Shown one piece after another: positions 40,483 through 48,505 of a DNA stretch of 64,000 nucleotides. Every line of letters begins with the position of its first letter. The first letter of the stretch is position 1. A program made the position numbers and the translations under genes. Location: assembly GCF_002259585.1 (NCBI RefSeq), contig NZ_MWWS01000004.1, forward strand, positions 1-64,000, read 5' to 3'. Below the pieces are notes generated by a model that saw only the letters and a program-made list of their open reading frames with translations, had not been told where the DNA came from and ran no database searches. Source of the stretch: Bombiscardovia coagulans. Lineage in GTDB: Bacteria; Actinomycetota; Actinomycetes; Actinomycetales; Bifidobacteriaceae.

Positions 40483-43400
40483 GTGTTGGCTGTTAGGAAG
40501 CTGTGGTGTTTTGTGAGTAGTGTGACAGTGGCTATTGATTCGTTGCCTGTTTTGCGCTGGTCTGATGTGACGGGAGCGTTGACTAATCGTACTGATGGCA
40601 TGATTGAGATGATTACCAGTTCGTTTACGTCGATTCCTTCTAATCTTGAGGGCGTGTTTTTGTCTGTTGGCAATAACTTGTGGGGGTCGGCAGCTCAACT
40701 GGTTAAATTGTCGAGTGGTGTTGATTTGACAGCTACGTTTGGTCCTGTTGCTAACCGTTTTGCTGGCACTATTTATACGAGTTTGACGGGCGACTGGATG
40801 ATTTTGTCGCTTATGATTGTGTTTGTTTTGGTTGCAAGTTTGATAGCCGTATATCGTGGTCAGGGTGTTCGAGTGTTGGGTAAACGGTTGTCGGCTCTCA
40901 TCTTGGGATTAGGTTTATTTGTGTTTATGGGAGCCTCTTCAGCTGCTCATCCTACAACTGCTGCTGCTGGTACACCATGGTGGATTACCAGCACTGTTAC
41001 TTCTGTGGTTGGGCAGGCTGGAGGTGGTGTTGGCTCAGCTTTATCGCATGGTATGGATGCTTCCAATTCTTTCCTTGCGACTGATAATTCTGGTAAGAAT
41101 GCGCCTGATCAACTGTCATGTCGTAGATATTTAGCTCAATTACGTAAAGATGCGGCACAGGAAATGAAAGATCCGGTGATTGATTCGTTGAGTCGCATGT
41201 GGGAAGAAACCGGATTACGCATGTGGACGCGCGCCCAATATGGTTCTGGTGATAATGGGACGCAAGTGTTTTGTCGTGTTTTAGAAACGCGAGCTGGTGT
41301 TCCTTCAGAACAGCAAGCGCAGATATCTAATAAAGCTCTTGGGGTGGCGAAAGATAAAATCACTTTAGATCAAAATGCTGTGGCCTGGTATCCGCGGCTT
41401 ATGATTATTACGAGTGAAAAACCTGATTCTGATAAAAGTGGTGAGCAAGTTGCTGACGCGAAAATGATTGATCGTATGGTCACTATGTTTGACACGTGTG
41501 GAGTTACCAGTAAAGGTGAAGTGTATGTTCGTCCTGGATTCCAGTTTATTAATGCGATCCAGGGTAAAGACCGTGGGATAGGTAAAACTGAGGATTCTGC
41601 GCGTGATTTGAGGGCGAATTGTTCAGCTGTTTTAACTGGTGTTACTGGTCGTTCTGATGCTCCAGAAAATTATCGGATGATTCTTCCTGGTACGCATACT
41701 CCGAAAGTAGGTTTTATTAATAAGGATGGTGATTTCGAAGATATTAAAGACGGGCACGGTCCTGACGAGGATACGAGTAGACAGTATGCGAATGATGCTG
41801 GTGGCGCTCAAATCCGACAGTTAGTTGGCAAGTTTGATGTGACCGGTAAATCCAGTTGGACTACGCTTGCTGACAGTGATAAAACGAATCCGGGTACATC
41901 TGCTCAACGACAAAATGCGATCAGTACGTTCAGTCAACAACGTAGTCCTGGTAATTTAAGTGATGTTGGTGGCTCGCTAGTGTTTGTAGTCTCAGGTTTA
42001 GTGAACCTACTGATTTGGGGGATTCTTTTCGGTGTAATGCGTATGGTTGCTACGATTATGAGTTTTCTGATGAGCGCTGGTGGCTTGTATTTCGGTTTGC
42101 TAGTATACGCGATTATTCCTGATAAAGGTGGTAAAGCGTTAACCAATGCTGCTAAACAGTTGACAGGCATGTGTGCTGGAGTTTCCATTCTTGGTATTAT
42201 TGCATCACTGGTCAGTATTATCGCTAATGCTCTCATGATGGGCTTAGGGTTTTTCACATCTAATGGTAATACGTCCTCTACGGTAATGCTCATGAGTATA
42301 TCTTCATTAGTGGCTGCTCCTATATCATTGTGGACGTTGAAATACTTGTGCGAACATGTGTTTAACATTGGTAACCCGTTTAGTTTGCAAGCATTAGCTA
42401 AAATCATGGGTGGAGCCACTATTTTTAATGGTATGAAAGCTGCTGTTGGAGGACTTGCTAGTGGTGCGGCAACACTGGTAGCTGGGGGAGGAGCTATGTC
42501 CGCGGTTGCTGCTGCTACTCGAGCTTCTCAAGCTGGAATGCGTGGCGGTTCAATACTACCAACATTAGCTAATGCAACCAGTAGTGGATGGGGTTCAAAT
42601 AAACGCAACCAGGGTAAGAATAGTAACCATCAGCATCTCAACACGCATGGTAGTCTTGCTGATCAGTCCACGATTCCTATGAAAAGCAATCAGAAGATAG
42701 GAAAACCACAAGTCAAGCAAGTGCCGCAAGACACACACTCTGTGCAGCATACTCGACAAGAGCTTCAACAAGCGAATCAAATCATGAAAAACAGCTTGTA
42801 TGAGCAGGCTTCTCGTGAAGGTCTTTCTGGTAGCGAAGCAGATGAGCGTGTCAACCAGCTTATGCGAACACGACGCTCCGCTGATACTATCGGACAGATT
42901 GCCGATGATATTCATCAGGCTCATGCTCAACAATCAGTATCACATCACAGGCAACGAAACCGGTTGACCCGTCCTACACCTATGGTTCCACCACAACGAA
43001 TAAGTAAACCAACTCATACACCATTACGGCAGGCAGCGAAAATTGCTACGCAACCGTATCAAGCTTTCGCCTGGGCTGCGAAACAGCATCCAATAACCAG
43101 TTCACTGATGGTGGCAGGATTAGCACCCAACCTGCTACCTATCATGGCTGGAAGCATGCTCCTAGGTCATTCAGCTCTACACGAGCGTGGTCTCATCCAT
43201 CGCGCAACTGTTACCATGGGAACACGATTAAAGCAGCCACTCAGTCAAGCGGAACAAAGTTTACGCCACACTGCTACTAATCTTCCACCGGTGCGACCAC
43301 CATTTAGGCCAGCCCATGACTGGACCATTCCCTTGGAACGTTCACGTGCTTACCAGCAAGTGGAACAAGCACACCAAACATACAAGCAACAACAGCCCCC

Positions 43401-43584
43401 TGAACCAAAGGCTCACCAACCATCATCACACAGGATGCTGCAAGCACAACAACCCTTACAAACAGCAAGGAAACCATTAAAAGAACATCAACAGCAAACA
43501 ATACGAACAGTAGACGTTAAACAAGCAAACACAGGACAACCTAAACGTGACGCGCCAACACAATCCGAACACACACCACAGTAA
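40483..43584 (+). CDS. VirB6/TcpH-like polytopic channel protein (1033 aa)
   Basis: GTG 40483 follows the previous stop directly, so translation is probably coupled. Two helices near residues 105-155 (MILSLMIVFVLVASLIAVYR, LILGLGLFVFMGASSAAH), a large external domain (~160-480), a cluster of helices at ~490-650 (VFVVSGLVNLLIWGILFGVM, CAGVSILGIIASLVSIIANAL), then a long Gln/His/Pro-rich cytoplasmic tail (~680-1033). This is the architecture of VirB6/TrbL/TcpH inner-membrane channel proteins. Codons move from T/G-rich at the start to A/C-rich in the tail. A hairpin terminator follows. Confidence 0.75.
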   Translation: MLAVRKLWCFVSSVTVAIDSLPVLRWSDVTGALTNRTDGMIEMITSSFTSIPSNLEGVFLSVGNNLWGSAAQLVKLSSGVDLTATFGPVANRFAGTIYTSLTGDWMILSLMIVFVLVASLIAVYRGQGVRVLGKRLSALILGLGLFVFMGASSAAHPTTAAAGTPWWITSTVTSVVGQAGGGVGSALSHGMDASNSFLATDNSGKNAPDQLSCRRYLAQLRKDAAQEMKDPVIDSLSRMWEETGLRMWTRAQYGSGDNGTQVFCRVLETRAGVPSEQQAQISNKALGVAKDKITLDQNAVAWYPRLMIITSEKPDSDKSGEQVADAKMIDRMVTMFDTCGVTSKGEVYVRPGFQFINAIQGKDRGIGKTEDSARDLRANCSAVLTGVTGRSDAPENYRMILPGTHTPKVGFINKDGDFEDIKDGHGPDEDTSRQYANDAGGAQIRQLVGKFDVTGKSSWTTLADSDKTNPGTSAQRQNAISTFSQQRSPGNLSDVGGSLVFVVSGLVNLLIWGILFGVMRMVATIMSFLMSAGGLYFGLLVYAIIPDKGGKALTNAAKQLTGMCAGVSILGIIASLVSIIANALMMGLGFFTSNGNTSSTVMLMSISSLVAAPISLWTLKYLCEHVFNIGNPFSLQALAKIMGGATIFNGMKAAVGGLASGAATLVAGGGAMSAVAAATRASQAGMRGGSILPTLANATSSGWGSNKRNQGKNSNHQHLNTHGSLADQSTIPMKSNQKIGKPQVKQVPQDTHSVQHTRQELQQANQIMKNSLYEQASREGLSGSEADERVNQLMRTRRSADTIGQIADDIHQAHAQQSVSHHRQRNRLTRPTPMVPPQRISKPTHTPLRQAAKIATQPYQAFAWAAKQHPITSSLMVAGLAPNLLPIMAGSMLLGHSALHERGLIHRATVTMGTRLKQPLSQAEQSLRHTATNLPPVRPPFRPAHDWTIPLERSRAYQQVEQAHQTYKQQQPPEPKAHQPSSHRMLQAQQPLQTARKPLKEHQQQTIRTVDVKQANTGQPKRDAPTQSEHTPQ

Positions 43585-43608
43585 GAACAAATGAGCACAT
43601 GCCATTAA

Positions 43609-43658
43609 CCAGTGGGAGAAGACGACTCTCGAACACTCCCATCCTCTCCCACTGGCGT
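43609..43658 (+). terminator. Hairpin after VirB6-like gene
   Basis: CCAGTGGGAGA and TCTCCCACTGG face each other across ~28 bases, beginning 25 bases after the stop at 43584. Supports starting the next gene later, at 43693. Confidence 0.5.
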
Positions 43659-43676
43659 ACCTAGTTCACAAGCTGA

Positions 43677-43684
43677 GCGCATAG
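43677..43684 (+). promoter_or_regulatory. Element promoter motif GAGCGCATAG
   Basis: TGAGCGCATAGA lies 8 bases before ATG 43693 with no Shine-Dalgarno between, suggesting a leaderless message. Confidence 0.6.
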
Positions 43685-43692
43685 AAACAGGC

Positions 43693-44493
43693 ATGGATAT
43701 TCTCACAGATAACATTTCACCCTATTGGCTAGCAGACCCTCTCATAGCACAAGCCAATAGGAAGACCGTAACACGTATGGTTTACGGAAACCAACAAGTA
43801 CCCCTATCATACATAACTGGATTACCTTCTTGCCCACTACCGGTACTAACCGTGGAAGGCGCTACTCCAGAACACAACATGTTCAACGGCTTATACGCTT
43901 TACCCTTCATATATTTACCTGAAGAAATATGGTTACGCCGCCCAGGAGAACTCCTCGCTGTCTATCACATGCGAATCATAATCGCTCTGGATATGCTCAA
44001 CCTACTTACCGTAGAAGACGGCTTATGGTTTACGCCCATCCCAGAAGCCCCTAACACACCAGAGCAAGTAAATCGCTTTACCCGATGCTACACACGACAG
44101 CACACGAGCAATGAGTTCAATACGATACGCAATCGCATCGCAGAACAAATGACACAAACCTGGCCTGAAGGTTACTCATTCGAACAAGAATGGCAGTTTG
44201 CTGACAGTCTGGCTGACTTATCAATGCGAGGTTCAGCTGTACTCATGGCACAACGAGCGCTCGCATTAAGTATGGAAGGAGGACAAACTGCTGAATATGC
44301 TGTCTCCTTGCTGCGTGAAGCACAAGCGTGTTACGGAGCATATTTCAATCCCACAAGCATGGATCCGCATAGTGTGCGTGAGTGGATGACAGCACACCGT
44401 GACGATGCTTATAACCTGTTTGATCAACTAGTAACCGTTGGTTTAGAACGACAGGAAGTTGCTAATACAGTCCGGGAGGTGCTTGATGACTAA
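43693..44493 (+). CDS. Hypothetical conjugation-region protein (266 aa)
   Basis: Start chosen at ATG 43693, directly behind the GCGCATAG motif; a GTG at 43612 would lie inside the hairpin. The product MDILTDNISPYWLADPL is soluble and largely helical, with aromatic-rich segments (LYALPFIYLPEEIWLRRPGEL) and no recognised motif. First of three overlapping genes (next overlap 8 bp). A/C-rich codons. Function unknown. Confidence 0.65.
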   Translation: MDILTDNISPYWLADPLIAQANRKTVTRMVYGNQQVPLSYITGLPSCPLPVLTVEGATPEHNMFNGLYALPFIYLPEEIWLRRPGELLAVYHMRIIIALDMLNLLTVEDGLWFTPIPEAPNTPEQVNRFTRCYTRQHTSNEFNTIRNRIAEQMTQTWPEGYSFEQEWQFADSLADLSMRGSAVLMAQRALALSMEGGQTAEYAVSLLREAQACYGAYFNPTSMDPHSVREWMTAHRDDAYNLFDQLVTVGLERQEVANTVREVLDD

Positions 44494-44632
44494 TGAAATA
44501 CGAAATAAGCAGAATGAGCGTGAAAAAAATAAGTTTGTTTCTGAGAGCTCACAACACAAGTGGGGTTTATGGATTGGTATACTCGCCCTGTTCATACTGC
44601 CAATTGAACTGTTACTCAGGATATTAGGATGA
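44486..44632 (+). CDS. Very small membrane protein (48 aa)
   Basis: ATG 44486 overlaps the previous stop, and the stop overlaps the next ATG (ATGA at 44629). MTNEIRNKQNEREKNKF... is a charged cytoplasmic head, followed by one hydrophobic helix (WGLWIGILALFILPIELLL). The tight coupling on both sides argues it is real. Possibly a small membrane adaptor of the HNH nuclease that follows. Confidence 0.7.
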   Translation: MTNEIRNKQNEREKNKFVSESSQHKWGLWIGILALFILPIELLLRILG

Positions 44633-45324
44633 GAGTAAAACGGTTTATCTTTCGATTATGGTCAAACTATAAGGCTATCAGATATACCACTATCATGCTG
44701 TCGACAGTAGGTTCCACTGGGGGATTCGCATGGCTGGTGAACCGGTTGTCCGCATGGCGCAACCGATTAGAAACAAGCATCGATAGTCCGGAGTTTATAA
44801 CCAATGAAATCATTGATGAACAACATTCGCGTTGGCCAACCATATCATTTGATTGGCGTTTAGCGAGCGCATACTGGTGGGTGGTAGCACTGATAATAAT
44901 TTTTATTATCGTGTGGATAGTTGCTCATATTCGTGTTGCATCTCCTCATAATGGGTTTACTCGTGATCCTCGTCGTGAGTTTACTGTTGCCGACCGTCAA
45001 TGGATTGACCAGTGTACGGCGCGTCAGTGTGAGTATCGGATTGGTTTAGGATTGTTGAGATGTAATCGTCGGGCTGAACAGTTAGATCATTGGTATCCGT
45101 GGTCTAAAGGTGGAGCGACAGACCGTCATAATCTGGTGAACTTGTGTGCGCATCATAATCGTAGGAAAAGCGATAAAATTCCTACTGTATGGTCAACGAA
45201 ACTGTTATATCATGCTCGACTGCATTATTTCCCACCACAATATCGTGGTTTTACTAAGCCTGATGGTATTGATTATCGTATGCTAGATACCGATACTAGT
45301 ATCATTGATGAAGATTACGTGTAA
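44629..45324 (+). CDS. Membrane-anchored HNH endonuclease (231 aa)
   Basis: Two hydrophobic helices (TTIMLSTVGSTGGFAWLV near 20-38; WWVVALIIIFIIVWIVAHI near 84-102), then a cytoplasmic HNH domain: CTARQCEYRIGLGLLRCN, AEQLDHWYPWSKGGATDRHN, LVNLCAHHNRRKSDK, with the LDHWYPWSKGG...NLVNLC.HHN.RKS pattern of HNH_5-like nucleases. ATGA overlap with the 48-aa gene. A nuclease tethered to the membrane in a conjugation operon may nick or degrade DNA entering or leaving the cell (inference). It differs in family from the nuclease at 36712. Confidence 0.82.
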   Translation: MRVKRFIFRLWSNYKAIRYTTIMLSTVGSTGGFAWLVNRLSAWRNRLETSIDSPEFITNEIIDEQHSRWPTISFDWRLASAYWWVVALIIIFIIVWIVAHIRVASPHNGFTRDPRREFTVADRQWIDQCTARQCEYRIGLGLLRCNRRAEQLDHWYPWSKGGATDRHNLVNLCAHHNRRKSDKIPTVWSTKLLYHARLHYFPPQYRGFTKPDGIDYRMLDTDTSIIDEDYV

Positions 45325-45337
45325 TGCAACGAACTTT

Positions 45338-45347
45338 GGACGCATAT
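45338..45347 (+). promoter_or_regulatory. Element promoter motif TTTGGACGCATATT
   Basis: GGACGCATAT, 63 bases upstream of ATG 45410; identical core to 19621. Confidence 0.55.
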
Positions 45348-45409
45348 TAAGAAGTAGTTACCGCAAGGTAATCAACCTATATATTCATGAGAATGAAGGG
45401 ACAACATAA

Positions 45410-45826
45410 ATGACAGCATATACACTAGTGGTGGATTCTAACGAGAGTCTACCGCTACCTATAAGTGTTCAAGAATATCAGAAGAGGACGGAACATGTTG
45501 TTAGTGAGTTAGCCGATATTAATCCAGATTGGAGCGCTCAAGCAGCAGAACGTCTCGCTGATTTTGATGATTATGGTGGTACGGTCCACGATTTTGATGG
45601 AGCTATGCTCCACGTATATGAATTATGGTCTCTTGAACATACCGGCTTTCCTGCTTCATTCGGGTCAGGATGGTATTCTCCTGACGGCATGCTCAACGTG
45701 TGCATGGAGGACATAGACCTTGAATCAGCTATTGACTATGCTCATATGCTCAACCGTACCATAATTCGCATATGGTATTGCACTGAAGGACAAATACCGG
45801 GTCGATTCCAGTTGTTTACTTTGTAA
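45410..45826 (+). CDS. Acidic hypothetical protein (138 aa)
   Basis: Ribosome site GAAGGGAC before ATG 45410. Strongly acidic, with LADFDDYGGTVHDFDGAMLH and DIDLESAIDYAHMLNRTIIR. Small acidic proteins of conjugative elements are often DNA mimics such as antirestriction factors, but there is no ArdA signature that I can point to. Monocistronic. Confidence 0.6.
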   Translation: MTAYTLVVDSNESLPLPISVQEYQKRTEHVVSELADINPDWSAQAAERLADFDDYGGTVHDFDGAMLHVYELWSLEHTGFPASFGSGWYSPDGMLNVCMEDIDLESAIDYAHMLNRTIIRIWYCTEGQIPGRFQLFTL

Positions 45827-45870
45827 GTATTATTGCTTCTGCTGTTTTAAAGCATACTGTAAACTACTGC

Positions 45871-45878
45871 TCGCATAG
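45871..45878 (+). promoter_or_regulatory. Element promoter motif CTCGCATAGG
   Basis: CGCATAGG stands 8 bases before ATG 45887; no Shine-Dalgarno between. Confidence 0.55.
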
Positions 45879-45886
45879 GTTCGAGC

Positions 45887-47254
45887 ATGCCTTTTAATCC
45901 GTTTGCAGATACGAGCACTGCTTCCTCGAACGATTCTCCTGTAAGAGACTCATGTTCTGAGGCTACACCACAACTTTCAACCGCACCATCGTTACCAATG
46001 CAGGAGCGTGAACTGTCTGATGTGCCTGAGGCTTTTAATGATGGTCTCATAGTTGAGCAAGATGGTGATCCTGTTGAGCCTATGAGCGACGAGGAAGCTT
46101 GGGAAGCTGCTTGGGCTCCTGTTGAGCCTATTCGTTCTGACACGAATATGAGTGCTGATGATACACCTACATTCTGTGACGAACTGAATACTCTTAGTGA
46201 TGATGACCTTATGAACCGGCATCACAATGATGATAGTGATAGTACGAGTGTTCACGGATCATGGGTAGAACAGCTTGATACACAAGGAGAAGAACCGCTT
46301 GATTTAGACTGGCGGCAAGCCGACGATGATGAGCCTACAGGACCTATTGATCTTGAAAGCGATATTGATGCTATCAGCAATGAGGAAGACGACTGTAGTA
46401 GTGAGGAACAATCTGCTGTCGACTGGAATGAGTTCATAGATGATTCTCACGAATGGTCAGATGAAACTGAAGAAGAGAATACTCCTAAGCACCATTGGTT
46501 AGAACAGGTCAAAGCATGGTTCTCACGATCATGGAAACCAGTTGTTCTCATCGTTATACTGCTTGCTCTCATTATCGGCTCTGGTGTTGGCGTTCGATCA
46601 TGGACTGCTCATCGCTCACATCAAGCTGCTCTGAGAAAACAAGATTCGATTTGTCAACAATTATTGGATTTACGAAAAACGTGGACGCGCTTAGAACATG
46701 ATGCTCAGTCTCTCACTATTCAAACGGGATCTACTCCTAGTTTTTCCTGTTCGGCTGATTATGAGACTATGAGCCGACAGGTGCAACAAGCAAACCAACA
46801 GATTACACGCACCCAAACACTCATACAACAAACTATTGCTCAACGATGGCAAACATGGAAACCTCGATTGCAACAAGTTTCCAACCAGTTTCCTCAATCC
46901 AGCGATACAACCAAACATGATGCGCAACATTTAGCAGTTCAACAGCCTCATACGATCGGTGAGCTGACTAGCATGGAACATCAAGCTCAAGCACTCATAG
47001 TCAAGGCTGAACACGAGCATAAGAGTGCAGAACAAGCAGCTCAAGCTCAACGCCAACAGGAAGAAGCACAACGCTTACAAGCCCAACAACAGTCTTCTCA
47101 ACCCGCACCTTCACCAGTCAAGCCAGCACCTCAACCACGATACATGCCATCACATGCTCAACCTAAAAACCCAATCCAACCAGCTCCCGCACCACAACCA
47201 GCACCACCAGTTATGCCTGTTCCTCCACAAGGCAATAGTGATGTTGACATGTAA
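45887..47254 (+). CDS. Membrane-anchored protein with acidic head and proline-rich tail (455 aa)
   Basis: Very acidic, probably disordered cytoplasmic N-terminus (~residues 1-205), one membrane helix (PVVLIVILLALIIGSGVGVR, ~210-230), an external helical region with Gln/Thr-rich stretches (LEHDAQSLTIQTGSTPSFSC), and a Pro/Gln/Ala tail ending in DVDM. The architecture parallels 19704-20735. Such proteins may span the wall during mating. ATG 45887 lies 8 bases after CGCATAGG, so the message is probably leaderless. A hairpin terminator follows at 47297. Confidence 0.7.
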   Translation: MPFNPFADTSTASSNDSPVRDSCSEATPQLSTAPSLPMQERELSDVPEAFNDGLIVEQDGDPVEPMSDEEAWEAAWAPVEPIRSDTNMSADDTPTFCDELNTLSDDDLMNRHHNDDSDSTSVHGSWVEQLDTQGEEPLDLDWRQADDDEPTGPIDLESDIDAISNEEDDCSSEEQSAVDWNEFIDDSHEWSDETEEENTPKHHWLEQVKAWFSRSWKPVVLIVILLALIIGSGVGVRSWTAHRSHQAALRKQDSICQQLLDLRKTWTRLEHDAQSLTIQTGSTPSFSCSADYETMSRQVQQANQQITRTQTLIQQTIAQRWQTWKPRLQQVSNQFPQSSDTTKHDAQHLAVQQPHTIGELTSMEHQAQALIVKAEHEHKSAEQAAQAQRQQEEAQRLQAQQQSSQPAPSPVKPAPQPRYMPSHAQPKNPIQPAPAPQPAPPVMPVPPQGNSDVDM

Positions 47255-47296
47255 ATAATAGCGGTACTCGTTTGGTCCACAGCTCTACTATCACAT

Positions 47297-47335
47297 ATGA
47301 TGCCGTTCGTGTTTTCCTGGCACGAACAGCATCAT
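47297..47335. terminator. Bidirectional hairpin terminator
   Basis: ATGATGC.GTTCGTG pairs with CACGAAC.GCATCAT around a 9-base loop, between convergent 45887-47254 and the sliding-clamp gene. Confidence 0.75.
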
Positions 47336-47362
47336 ACGTGTATCTTTTGCGACTATATGGTT

Positions 47363-48442
47363 TTACAATCGCATTGGCATTATAATTTGTACTGGATCGT
47401 CTTCAGAACCTTTTATTTGAATCGGCTGTTTCGGGTTTTGTACTCGTATACAGACTGTATCGTTTTCGAGTGCGCTGAGCGCATCAATAAGATAAGAAGC
47501 GTTTAATCGCAAGGGTTGTGAACCACCCTCTACGCTAGCAGCCAACTGCTCATCGCCTTGCAAATCAGCGCCATTCAACGCTATCGTAAGACCATCACGT
47601 GTTGAAGACAACTTCACAGGCGTATCCTTTTGGAACATATCAATCGTTTTTAATCGTTTAACAGCCCCTAACAATGAACTACGATCTGTTTGTATAATCC
47701 ATGAAGCATCGGTCGTGGGATGAAGCTTCGACTCAAGATTCGGATATGTGCCTGCTATCAATGGGAACACATCAACAGTACGTTCGCCAACAATTTCGAT
47801 AACTCGATCGGTAACACCGAATTGTACAGCTTGAACACTGACCCTTTTCAACCATTCGGCACTGACCAGAACATCTCCCTGCCACTCACAGTTGTTAATA
47901 CTATTTTGTGCCATCCTATATCGGTCTGTGGTTTGAACAGTCAATTTTGATCCATCACCCAACAAATGAATTGCTGTTAACACGGGGGGCGTATCTTTTC
48001 CGGGATGACCAGCTGCGTGCACAACACCTGAGACCAGTCGAGATAAACTCCCAGCTGTTAACGGATACAGTCGCTCAGGCAGTACAGGCCATGGCATTAT
48101 ATCTGCTTCTCTCATTACAGCCATACTGAGTTTAGTGTTGCCGGCACTTAACAACAGTTGATGTTCTTTTGCGTTAAAATCCACATCTACTTCACCAGCA
48201 GAAAGCACACTAGTAAGAGCCGATAACCATAATCCATTAACCACGATTTGACCAGCTGAGAGAACATCACCATTTACCATGGTCTTACTCCACCCCGAAA
48301 CACCACCAGTGGTCAACACCAATTGATCAGGAGGATTAAAGTCCATGCGCAGCATTTTGTTTGCTGATTGTTTTCTATCAATTACCCCTGTTACATGTTG
48401 TGTAGCGTTCGCTAACTCTTCAGCATCAACTAATGCTCTCAT
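47363..48442 (-). CDS. dnaN: DNA polymerase III beta-clamp homologue (359 aa)
   Basis: Start at ATG 48442 (GAAAGGAAC upstream); longer frames lack support. The three-domain clamp pattern is visible: MRALVDAEELANATQHV; VNGLWLSALTSVLSAGEVDV; ALTSIHLLGD-type TAIHLLGDGSKLTVQTTDRYRMA; FPLIAGTYPNLESKL; LNASYLIDALSALENDTVCIRV; and the C-terminal IIMPMRL, the usual last residues of DnaN. It rings DNA and holds polymerase. A second clamp on a mobile element could support its own replication or recruit host polymerase after transfer. Divergent from the TraG-like gene, with TGACGCATATATA in its promoter. Confidence 0.9.
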   Translation of the reverse strand: MRALVDAEELANATQHVTGVIDRKQSANKMLRMDFNPPDQLVLTTGGVSGWSKTMVNGDVLSAGQIVVNGLWLSALTSVLSAGEVDVDFNAKEHQLLLSAGNTKLSMAVMREADIMPWPVLPERLYPLTAGSLSRLVSGVVHAAGHPGKDTPPVLTAIHLLGDGSKLTVQTTDRYRMAQNSINNCEWQGDVLVSAEWLKRVSVQAVQFGVTDRVIEIVGERTVDVFPLIAGTYPNLESKLHPTTDASWIIQTDRSSLLGAVKRLKTIDMFQKDTPVKLSSTRDGLTIALNGADLQGDEQLAASVEGGSQPLRLNASYLIDALSALENDTVCIRVQNPKQPIQIKGSEDDPVQIIMPMRL

Positions 48443-48483
48443 ATTTGTTCCTTTCATATTTTGATGAAAAAATTTCTTACTAT

Positions 48484-48505
48484 ATATATGCGTCATATGG
48501 CATAG
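48484..48505. promoter_or_regulatory. Divergent element promoters (clamp / TraG-like)
   Basis: Minus strand: TGACGCATATATATAG upstream of the clamp gene. Plus strand: TATGGCATAG abutting ATG 48506. Confidence 0.6.

Noticed and set aside
45410-45826. ArdA antirestriction protein
   Set aside because: Acidic and small, but none of the ArdA signature could be pointed to.
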